Shown piece by piece: positions 11,787-21,775 of a stretch of DNA of 64,000 nt. The notes beneath the pieces were generated by a model, which did no database searches, had not been told where the DNA came from, and saw only the letters and a list, made by a program, of their open reading frames with translations. The stretch spans positions 434,001 to 498,000 of the forward strand of contig JABSSW010000008.1 in NCBI GenBank assembly GCA_018902385.1. Reading direction: 5' to 3'. A program made the translations under genes and the position numbers. Within the stretch, counting starts at the first letter, position 1. Every line of letters starts with the position of its first letter. Origin of the DNA: Physcia stellaris (Eukaryota > Ascomycota > Lecanoromycetes > Caliciales > Physciaceae).

Positions 11787-13084
11787 TGTATCTGACCACG
11801 TCGCTGATAAGGGAGCTTAGATAGGAACTCTCATCGAAGCTGGGGTCACCAAAGGTAGCCTTGGCACGGTGTTGATGACCAATGCGTCGACACCGCTACT
11901 CGGCTTCCGGGTTTCATGAGGGAGGATACAAGTGCATAAGTCCGTCTGCCTCGTTTGCTGATTCGCATTCATTGATCCGTGGCACGAGAACCACTTTGAC
12001 AGAGCATTGGCGTATCAAGCACGAATGATCGGCCTTGCATGACAGGGGGCGCCTTTTTGTCGTAAGCACCTCTACCACCCAAAATCTGTTCAGCGAACGG
12101 CAAATTTCTTGGGCTTTTTCGCACCTGTTAGTTGGTGGCACAAAACGCATCTCGAAAACAGATTTGCCGTTTTTAGGATAGATGGCGAAGATGCTTGTAA
12201 GCGCACAAACAGCTTGCAGGCAACCCCGCGTTGTCATCCACAAGTGTCTGCTGTGTCCCAGGAGCGTGGCACTTCGCATCTATTAGGGCAGTTTTGCACC
12301 CTCTGCACCGTTGGGTTCTACAGTAGAACTCGCTACTGCAGCACTTGCTCTTTAAGGTTTACTGCCTGGTTAGTCCTAACTCGTCGTCTGAAACTGTGGC
12401 CGTTGTTCGAACGTTTGAAGCAATGCACCCAAAAAGACTTCCAGCTAGACTCGAAAAGGCATCAAAAACGCCGCCGTAGTGGTGCTAAAGATGTATCGTA
12501 GGGTGCCAGAGTTCTGGCACACGGTCTAGCAGTCAGCCTCTGTAGCACACAGTTCCTGCTGCTTACAGTTAGCATTTGTTGATCACTTAGGCCTGAAGGA
12601 GGTGTGAACGTGTTGGTGCAGCGGGTGCAAAATTGACCTAATGTTGTGTGGTAGCACGAGATGCACCTCGAAAAGGAATCCTTTTGCACAGCACTTTAAG
12701 CGCACAACTCAACGACAAAGGCTTCTTTCTTGAAACCAGGCAACCACTGCTGACGTGAGGCAAAACCACCTGCGACCACGTTTCCTATCTTTGCCGCATT
12801 TGTGCAAAGTCTGTCACAATTCTGTTTCGAAATCTGCGAAATGCCAGCTCGTGTTCTGTAAACAAAAAAGACTACGCATAAGTTCGAGACAACGAGACAC
12901 CACAACGTCATATTACCAGATGTGGTATCTAAGATGGTGCAGGATTAAGCATCCGTGAGGACCACTTTACCCCATGTATAATTACTTATCCCAAGAGATC
13001 GACGAAGTTTGCAACAAAAGAGACGTCAACACCTCAAATCTTAGGTCCGATTGACAAATTTGTCACTTTTCCCTTGAATTTTCC
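11787..13084. other. Intergenic region between divergent P450s, with an inverted Cys-rich motif
   Basis: A 28-base segment at 12282-12309 recurs as a reverse complement at 12615-12642 (25 of 28 bases). Both translate to LGQFCTxCT-like CxxC motifs on opposite strands. No complete protein or transposase could be assembled. The stretch must also hold the promoters of both P450s, but I cannot point to specific sites. Confidence 0.45.
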
Positions 13085-14828
13085 ATGGCTTTTATGTTGG
13101 GCTCAGCGAAGAAGCTTGTTCTTGACGGGGACGTGCTGATCGCTGGTTGGGCTTTGGTCTCTGTTCTCCTTGTCACTACTGCTTTCTCCATCGTCCACGG
13201 AGAACTTCGAAAGGCTAAGGCACCTAGAGTCGGAAGGAGACCTTGGATCTCTGGCTTGGCTCGTGCTCGTAAGCACTTCTTCAAGCACGGAAAACAGCTG
13301 ACAAATGAGGGCTACACCCATTATAAAAATTCAGCCTACTGGGTTCAGACTGGTGACATGGATCGATTAGTACTTTCGAATCGCTATCTCGATGAGCTGC
13401 GGAAGCTTCCTGACTCCATCATAGACAGCAAGCAGGCTGTCGTTGAGAGAAATCTGGGCTGGTATAACCGTATTGACATTATTCTGAAGAGCACCGCTCA
13501 TGTAGACGTCTGTCGTTCACAGCTTGTTCAAAATCTGCGTACGTCAAAGTCTATGTGTGCTGCTTGCCTATCGCTAAGACGATATAGACAAAGTTATGAA
13601 AGATCAGGTCGACGGTCTTGGTCGCATCTTTCAAACCGAATTTCGAAGCTGTTTTCAAAGTTCAGGTTTGCTCAAATCATAGTTGTGTGACACAAGTGAA
13701 GGTGTTGATTGTCTTCCTAGATTTTTATTTCTACAACGCATCTGACGCGATCTTAAATGTAGTCAATAGAAGCGTCGCCAGAACTTTGGTAGGCGATACA
13801 CTTTGCTACGACGAGAATTGGCTACGTGCAAGCCTACAGACAACGCTAAACACTGGCAAGATATGCTTGGATTTGCAAAGGTTCCCTGCTCTTCTGAGAC
13901 CTCTCGCCTACTACTTCCTAGGATCTCGAATAAAGTTGAACGAAAGTTATGAAACAGCCCAGAAGCTCCTATCAGGAGTCATCAGAAGTCGTAAAAGGCA
14001 AGGGAATAACACTGATATCCTACAATGGTTGATGGATAGCTACAAGGGGAAGAGTTCGATGATTCTTTTCTAACCAATCAAATACTTTTCGTGGCAATAG
14101 CATCCACACGTTCTACTGCCACGTCAATTGTCAACACCCTTTATGATATGGTAGCTTATCCGCAATACCAGCAACCACTTCGTGATGAAATTCGCCAGGT
14201 TTTGAAGGAGTACGAGGGCTGGAGTCTTTCTGCAATGCAGAAAATGAAAAGGCTCGATAGCTTCATTAAAGAGTCACAAAGGCTAAACCACCATCTTTTG
14301 CGTAAGTGAGCCAAGCTCAGCACACTCCAACAAGTCTCAACTGTCGCATTGTACAGAGGTCTGCTAAGAAGTACGGTTCCACGGCTAATCGACCTAGTAT
14401 CGTTCAATCGCAAAGTAAGACGAACAATAACATTATCAGATGGTTTCACCGTACCGTCGGGCACCTTCATATCGACATCGGCTTACTGGACAGCCCGAGA
14501 TCCAGAATTATTCGAGGGCGGAGAACAATTTCGGCCATGGCGATGGCTTGGATTGCGCGAGGCTGCAGAGCGTTCCGGAGAGAGCGTTACCGCTTTTCTG
14601 GCAACGAGTACAAGCCAGGAGAACCTTCATTGGGGTTACGGGCGAAATGCGTGCCCTGGCCGCTTTATGGCTGTCGCAGAAATCAAGCTGATTCTGGCGT
14701 GGATTTTGTGGCACTTTGACCTTTGCTTTCCTAACAACCAGGTGGAGAGGCCGGAGAATTTCATGGTCGACGAGCGAGTCATCCCAAGTCGAAGCCAGGA
14801 AATTGGTTTTCGAGCTCGTCACGAGTGA
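13085..14828 (+). CDS. Cytochrome P450, second CYP68/CYP503-like enzyme (one frameshift)
   Basis: This is a second P450 of the same broad group as the gene at 9952-11786 but clearly diverged from it, as expected for a different oxidation step. Exons: 13085-13538, 13588-13665, 13721-14301 and 14398-14828; introns 49, 55 and 96 bp. Features: an N-terminal anchor (DVLIAGWALVSVLLVTTAF), RTLVGDTLCYDENW, an I-helix FVAIASTRSTAT, ExxR in KESQRLNHH, and a haem motif HWGYGRNACPGRF with Cys at about residue 457 of 514. The usual leading Phe of the haem motif is Trp. The G4 run at 14046-14049 must be one base longer to join DSYKG to EEFDDSF; without it translation stops at 14073. The last intron (14302-14397) is the longest and ends in CTAATC...CTAG. 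Confidence 0.86.
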
Positions 14829-15191
14829 CTGGCCTTGGCGATCTCTGCTCAGCCATGGGCTCAGGCTGTAAGCGTCTGGATCGTAGCTTAGGTCTCAGAA
14901 TGCACATGGATCTTTTTCCAAACTTCCATTCTGCTGCGGTATCATACGGTTATGCGACCCCGTTTCTGCATGGAGCCGGTGGCTTGCTGCATAGTGATGC
15001 AATTGTAGCAAGTCATCGAGAGTGGGGGTTGACTCAGGTCTTGTAACGGCGCAGCAACTCGTGACTGAACGCTTGGATCTGGTAGTTCTTTGTATAAACC
15101 TGCGTGCCTCGTCTCGTTCGGTTTAATTTACTTTGTCATTATCCGTATTCTTCTCCATTTCAATTTCTTTCCGCCAGACCCAGGAATCAGC
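14829..15191. other. Intergenic, nothing recognised
   Basis: About 360 bp between the second P450 and the PTH11-like gene. Short open frames show no domain. It probably holds the promoter of the downstream gene. Confidence 0.35.
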
Positions 15192-16494
15192 ATGACAAGC
15201 GTACCACCAGCCGAGATCGCTCGGCAAAAGGCTCATATTAATGACAATCGCAGTTCAATGCTCATCATTGTCTGCAATGTTTTCACAGGCATCGCATTAC
15301 TTTCGGTGGTGGCTCGCCTTTCGGCTCGTCGACTGGCAAGAGCCACTCTCGGCCTCGATGATTACCTTGCTGTTGGGACATTGGTATACTCTTCAGCCAT
15401 GGGATTCCACAGTGTTGCCTAAATTGACACTTGACAAGGTTACTCTCATTGGCGTTGATATTGCAGCAAGTCTCAGTAGGTTGATAAATTTCTGTACATG
15501 CAATACCGGTTGCTGATGCCTACGAAGTCGGTTCTTGGGGAATAGGAAGACATGCTCTGTGGGTAGCAGCTCGTCCACAGAATGCAGTACTTATCGGAAA
15601 GGTTTGTGGAGTTCTCAAATACCTCCGCGCTCAGTCAATGACGGATTTGCAGACCGAGCTTGCGTTTTCGGTGTTCTACGATTGGAGCATGACCCTCGGG
15701 AAATTGTCAGTTCTGGCACTCCTCGCTCGCATCTTCACTCTCCACCAGAAGTGGTTCAAAGTCGCAGTTTACTTTTGGACAACATGGACCCTTTTGCGGT
15801 GGATCTCTGGCTGGTTTATCATATTTCTCGAGTGCCGCCCGCTCAGCACCAATTGGGGCGTTCCCACGCAGTGTCGCCCAGCCTTTGCCGGCAGCATCTC
15901 TGCTGCCGTCGTCAATGCCGTGTCTGACGTTGGCATTTTGTTCCTACCACAGCCGCTTATATGGCAGTTGCACCTTCCTGTTGCCAAAAAGTATGCGCTC
16001 AGTGTTGTATTCTTGCTGGGAGGCTTGTACGTGTTCGACCCAGAAAATAAAGCATGCCGCTGTCGCACCGGTCTAACGTATTGCAGTGCTACGGCTATCG
16101 GCATCGCACGTATTCCCTTACTCAAAGGGGCTACTTCTTCGAAAGCTAATTATGACCCAACCTGTAAGCTCAGACTTTATCCCTCATTCTACCTTCAAGC
16201 CAGTTTTGGCACAGTCACTGATGACCTGAAACTGCTCGCAAAACAGACACGTCCACCCTGCCGGTATTCTTTACAGTCCTTGAGCCCGCTAGCGTACTTA
16301 TCTGTGCCTGTATGCCGATGAATCACAGTCTATTGAAGAGGCTTCCAAGTACGAGATTGGCCACCTCTTCCTCCCGGTATCTCGCAAGCTGGGGTAGCAG
16401 ACACAGGCAGTCCTCTGGTGGTAGCGAAAGTGGGATGAAAATGAGCAAGTGGACTGCACTGGGGGTGGAAACTCGTTACCACGCGAAAATATGA
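15192..16494 (+). CDS. PTH11-like rhodopsin-domain integral membrane protein
   Basis: This is a seven-helix membrane protein of the fungal PTH11/rhodopsin-domain type. Members act as putative receptors, but the ligand here is unknown. Exons: 15192-15383, 15439-15475, 15528-15601, 15653-16026, 16087-16163 and 16247-16494; introns 55, 52, 51, 60 and 83 bp. The third intron is in frame and was chosen because skipping it aligns AVLIGK with ELAFSVFYDWSMTLGKLSVL as in relatives. Visible landmarks: LGLDDYLAVGTL after helix 1, GIGRHALW, KLSVLALLARIF, the ECRP...QC loop, the VSDVGILFLPQPL helix, and LEPASVLICACMP near the end. It has about 333 residues and no frameshift. It lies inside the biosynthetic region, but a role in the pathway is not shown. 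Confidence 0.8.
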
Positions 16495-17675
16495 GCGAGG
16501 AAAGGTCTGGACGCACAGTGGGGTTCAGCGGCGAGGATTTTGAGTTGGTATCGGCTCCACCGAATGCACTAAAGAAGGAAGAATTTAGGCAGACTGTGAC
16601 GCGTGATCTCGTTTGAGAGAGACAGCTGTGGTGATCCTTCCTCATACTCTCAATGAAATAGTCATTGTTCCAACGCAGAAGAAATGGCTTTTTGCGATGC
16701 AATTTTCTTAGGATGATTGGATTCGGCGCGAGTTCCCATATCTACTATTAAGTTTCTGGGCATCTTCTTGTCGCTATTTGTCAACGATCTGGCCTGCTGA
16801 CTTGGACCTCTTGCATCAGACGATGAGGGGCCAGCTTGATCCATCTCCCTCATTATCCGACCAGTTGATCCAAAATCTGGAGACTTAAGATTGCTTTCAC
16901 GCTGCTCACTCGGCCATACTGTGAGGTCAGGCCTACACTGGAATCGCATTCACACATCTAATGGTCCTTCGACGTACTGTGACGCTTGGTTTTGGTCATG
17001 CAATTTGCTCGCTATGATAGATTGAGTAACGCTGTAAGTTATGTTTAATACGGGACGATTTTCCACAGGTCATCGAAAAGAACAAAGTGCTCAAAAGTTT
17101 GTCCGGCAGAGGCCCAATCAGCGCTCGCACTTTCTATCTGTAGTCCTCATTACCACATCTGACTGCATTCATAGGAAGTTATGCTTTATATCGAACGCCT
17201 TAATCCCCTAAGCACTAGTCACTCAACATACGTTGGTCCGATGCACGACATTTTCGTCGCATTTCCGTTCTTGGCGCAGCTTATCGTGGCATGGTCCATG
17301 CACGCTTGCCTTAATTTTTTTTTAGCAAGATAAGCTAGAAAGTACAAGAGCCTCATCGGTCAAACTGTGTGCACAGGTATCGCTATCTCCGGCAGTGGCG
17401 GAGCTACGAGGTCAAAGGACGCTGAGCCCCGATCTCATCGCCATTGTGGAACGCTCCTGAGCGACGATCTCTTGTGACACACTCGAGTATCAGCCAGATG
17501 CGGCGGCGTATAATCGTATTTGAAGCTGACGACTTAGTATCTGCATCATTCTTTCCAGCAAGAAGTGCTCCACACTAAGAAGGTATATAAGAGAGCAGAA
17601 CTCATCGAAATGATGCTTTAGTTGGTGATTCCTGATCCATCTTGAATGGTTTGATAATTTTCCATTGCTTCTAGA
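16495..17675. other. Intergenic region upstream of the FAD oxidase
   Basis: About 1.2 kb without a supported gene. Minus-strand open frames near 16300-16950 show no recognisable domain. The 3' end contains a TATA-like site listed separately. Confidence 0.4.
17584..17590 (+). promoter_or_regulatory. TATA-like box upstream of the FAD oxidase
   Basis: TATATAA lies 86 bases before the ATG at 17676, a plausible core-promoter distance in filamentous fungi. The assignment rests only on sequence and spacing. Confidence 0.4.
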
Positions 17676-19511
17676 ATGCTCTTGTTCGATCTTCTCGCAG
17701 TTCTTGTCATTTCTCAGACTTATGCGTTCGTCGTTGATGCTAGGCAATCATGTCAGCGAAAAGCCAATGCATCAAAGGTTGATGGCCTCGCCAGCGTCGA
17801 AACCTTGCAGGATGCTTGCACGATCCCGGACGCCATCTTTGCCAATGGCAAAGTGAAAAGAGCGTGTCACACTTTCCATGAACTTTTCGGTCGCCAGAAG
17901 CCAGAATCTGAGGAAGTGCTGGAATATATTAGTCAAAATTCTTCTTCTTATGTGAACCGCACAGAATCAAATTGGTATGTTTGACAAACAGTCGCATCTT
18001 TGCAATAGAGAGACTAACCTAGAGCAGGTCGAACAATTGCTGGCAACGCGCATCATGCATTATTTCGCCAAAGACCGTTGAGGACGTAGCGCGGACTATG
18101 AAGATTTTAACATCGACAAATTCAACCTTTGCCCTGCGAAGTGGAGGCCATGACTTTAACGTCAACCACAGCAACGTCAACAATACCGGTATTCTAGTTG
18201 ACATGGTGCATTTCAACCGGATCGCGCTGAGTGCCGACAAAAAGACTGTAGCCATTGGTGCTGGGGCGCGATGGGGGATGTGTACCGGGCCCTTAACGGG
18301 TCTGGAGTCTCTGTCAATGGAGGAAGAAGTCCAAACCCAGGGGTTGCAGGACAAACTCTTGGTGGTGGCATAGGCTGGTTCTCCAACCTGGTAGGTCCCA
18401 GCGCCGCATCCGTGGTAGCTGCGGAGGTCGTACTTGCCAATGCCTCAATCGTGAAGGCCACTAACAAAAACAATGCCGATCTGCTCTGGGCGTTGAAAGG
18501 GGAGGACCAAACTACGGTGTGGTGACTTCGTTCACCTACAAGACTCTTCCAATCAACAACATGTGGTTTGAATCACGACTATACACGCCTGATAAGAACC
18601 AACAACTGCTCAATGCCTTGGTCAAGTATCAGGAACTTGCTGTCAATGATACAAATTCGAACATTGTCTACCAGCTGTCGGAAGACATCTCATCCCCACA
18701 GTCATTTGTGGGGTTCCTTTACCTTGATCCAGTTGAACGGCCTCCTGTTTTCGATCCCTTCTATGAGATCGTCCCTACCTCGTATAGGATCAACTCGACA
18801 ATTGGCAATCTAGCGGAATTGACTTCATTCTACTACGATCCTACTTACCCTGAAACGCCACCCTCAAGGTACATTGAAACAAATCCTTTCCCAGAGGAAT
18901 CATCTGTGTTTCTTTAGAAAACAATACTTGAGAAAAACCCATATACTGATAGGTCATACCTTCTACTGCAGGGATTATGTGGTGTCAATGCCCCACAAGG
19001 TTAACAACGCAACCTACCAAAAATCGTACACGGCATTTTCTGCTTACGCGAAACAAGCAGCGGCTTTTGGCGCCGTCATGAATTATGGCTCACAGCCAAT
19101 CAACCTGAACGCTGTGCAAAGCTCTCTCGATACACCACTAAATCTGACTCACGTCAACCAAGACTGTGAGTACTGCATTATCTGACCCCGTGCTTTTGGG
19201 ATCACCGCCCCTGATAGGTTCTGACTGTTGCCGTAGGGATTCACGTAACAATCAATTGGGCCTCAGCTGAAGACGACGAACGAGCAATGAAGCTTATCCA
19301 GTCAGTCGGTAATGATATCAACTCGATAGCAACCGAGAATGGAGCGGACCTGCCCTATAGATCCATGAATGACGCATATGATGGCCAACCAGTACTACCA
19401 GGCTACGGCGCTCAAAATCTTGATAAGCTTCGATCTATCGCCAAGGCGTATGATCCAGAGGGCGTTTTTCAGAAATTGCAGAATGGAGGCTGGCTTTTAA
19501 GCAGAGCGTAA
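17676..19511 (+). CDS. Secreted FAD-linked oxidoreductase, berberine-bridge-enzyme type (two frameshifts)
   Basis: This is a flavin oxidase with a PCMH-type FAD-binding domain and C-terminal BBE domain, expected to oxidise alcohols or form new rings or bonds in natural products. Exons: 17676-17974, 18028-18868, 18972-19165 and 19237-19511; introns 53, 103 and 71 bp. A hydrophobic N-terminus (LLFDLLAVLVISQTYAF) suggests secretion. The FAD-attachment motif is RSGGHD, followed by the GGG-containing GQTLGGGIGWFS and the GGGPNYGVVTSF loop. The C-terminus has YDPEGVFQKLQNGGWL, typical of the BBE domain. Two one-base gaps break the frame: the G5 run 18273-18277 (ARW|GDVY) and the G4 run 18499-18502 (ALKG|GGPNYG). 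Repaired length is about 536 residues. It lies between the PTH11-like gene and the diterpene cyclase. Confidence 0.87.
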
Positions 19512-21775
19512 GAGGGACCTTTATTATGTATCAGGGCATTGCATGTTCCTAGTCTTTGGGGGCATTTATAAAGCCAGAAAATCCGTCCCGATTACCTTCT
19601 AACAAGGCGCGAAAGTTGTTTCTGCTCGAGATGTCCACGACATCAAATAAACTTTAGTGAGTCAAAGCTCCGTGGAACTCATGTCGCGGAGATTCCTATC
19701 GAACCCGTGCATTGCCTAACAGCACTACGCATTGGATAAAACCCTGTCTAATGGTCTAAATGACCGCTGCCGCCCGGGGGCCATTAGCCATGTACGTACT
19801 CAGCGTTTGGGCCTTTGTTTCACGTTTTGAAAACACTAGACAAGATATCTATGTTATCAGAGCGCCGTTGCGGCATAGCTCTCGGTTGCCGGAATTCCTC
19901 CGTCCAACGACTTGCTGAACATGGCGCGATGGCATTCCCGAAACAGCCGGGTACAGCAAAAAATGGGGCCCTCGGACAGTTGGAGGGCATACGAACAGAC
20001 AAACAGCTAATGCAATGCGAGTACGGAGTACGGTAATCCTTCCTATCTAGCACAAACTCATCATCTCGGTGGTGGGGTGGGTGTGTGACAGCGACATCTC
20101 TATGGCGCGCATGTAGAGCATGACATTAGTAAGCATTAGAATTACCCACGTGCACAATAATAACTCCCCAACGCAAGGCCAGCGCTAAACCCAGCACTAA
20201 GTGCCTAGCGTCAGGGTAGGTCCAGGGCTGGGCGATTGTCATCGGGAATTTCAGGGTTAAGCTCAGGGTTGAACGGTATTACACGGCATTGGACTGAAAA
20301 CAAGAGCGAAACTAACAGAGACGGTGTTTTGTGGCGTGCATTAGTGTGCATTAGTGTTGGGCGTGAAATTTCAAGACGAAAGAGGGATCCTTGCAGGGCA
20401 CGACAACAAGTGCGGCTCCGCGTCCGAAAGCGGTTCATCATCCGGAGAAGCAGGCGTCAACAAGGCATTTTTCGTCCTGATGCTGATGCAGCTGTCGCAC
20501 GCATCCATCGAAACATGCATGTATGATGTGCTGTGCTGAAGTGACGTGTTGCTCGACCAGGGTACGTATATGCGGGCTCTGCTGATCGGATGGCAATTGT
20601 CATCTACAGGCCACCATTGGTCAAACGATTCCTGCACCGGAGGAGGGTGGATGGATGGATGGAGTGCTCAAGCGCCAAATCAATCGACGGCTAAAGCTGC
20701 CTTCAGTTGGGATTAGCCAGAGAAAGGCGGGAGATTGACCCGGGATCCCTCCCGCAATAACGTACTCTAACGTCTCTGGCTAGGAGGAACTTGGAAGTAG
20801 CCAGTGGTGCCAGGGAGTGCTGACAGCTAGTAGTGAAAATTATGAAACAGAAACAGCTTGGCGCTGGAAGATTACTGGTATGGTATTTGTACAACTTCCA
20901 GATAACCAATCTTGACTATCCCATGCAATGGGCAAGTTGTGGTGTTCCTGGGTTGACGTCACCTCAACAGAATCGTCTGATGTCCGTATGATAAGTATCT
21001 CGTTGCCCCAATGTGCTCTGAATAACAGCTGTTATTGTTGCGGGTACGTACAAGATTGCCCGGAATCTTTTTTGAAAAAAACCCCCAAAGAAAGTCCATC
21101 TACGAGCGGGCTTAGGGTTAGGGCTTCAACTGATAAGATTGCGAAGCTCGGCATCACTTCTTCGGCATTGATCATGGAGAGACGCTCACTTACGGCCAGC
21201 TCTACGTTTTCCTTGCCAAAACTATTCTGGCACTTGGACGTGAGTAAACCTCTGGATGGCTGGGACGTCGACTGGGTGATGTCAAAAAGTTACCCCATGG
21301 AAGATCGTAGTTGCCGTTAAATTGTAAATTGCATAAGTGGCGGAGAACAAGGCCCTCAGCGTTCAGATATCGATGGGAAATTGGACGCAACACTGATGCT
21401 TCTTCTTGCCCGAAACATGACAGGCTGGGTTCGCCTCGTTCAACTCTTATAGCTGCGTAGAGACCGTGGGGCGTGACACATATCTCGAGAATGCGCATTC
21501 TGTACTCATGCGCAGCAGCAAGTTAGTCGTGTCTTTGGATGCGGCCGACTCCAGCACATGATGATGTAGGACGCGGTGCTTTCCTTGCCCTTTCAATTCG
21601 GCCGTGCGGAAAGGTGACAGACCGTATTTAGTGGGCGGGCAGGTCACGGAAACGGAAACTGAATCTGAATCTGAACCAACATGTGTGACTTCTTCTGCTG
21701 TCACGTCGCTCATACTTCCCATTTCATCCCTGAACAGAGGATTGACTTCCCACCACAACATGCAAATTCTGCCCG
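19512..21775. other. Long intergenic region with a folded repeat, no gene
   Basis: About 2.3 kb with only short open frames. It contains a nested inverted repeat at 20714-20782 (separate entry), a GGAT microsatellite near 20650, a short GTGCATTA tandem near 20336-20355, and two telomere-like TTAGGG units at 21112-21123. No tRNA or protein gene could be supported. Confidence 0.45.
20714..20782. repeat. Cloverleaf-like nested inverted repeat
   Basis: A 10-bp perfect outer stem (TAGCCAGAGA at 20714-20723, TCTCTGGCTA at 20773-20782) encloses two hairpins. One has a 7-bp stem, GCGGGAG (20727-20733) with CTCCCGC (20749-20755). The other is a 4-bp ACGT/ACGT hairpin. The size is near that of a tRNA, but D-arm, anticodon-arm and T-loop consensus are absent. 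Confidence 0.5.
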
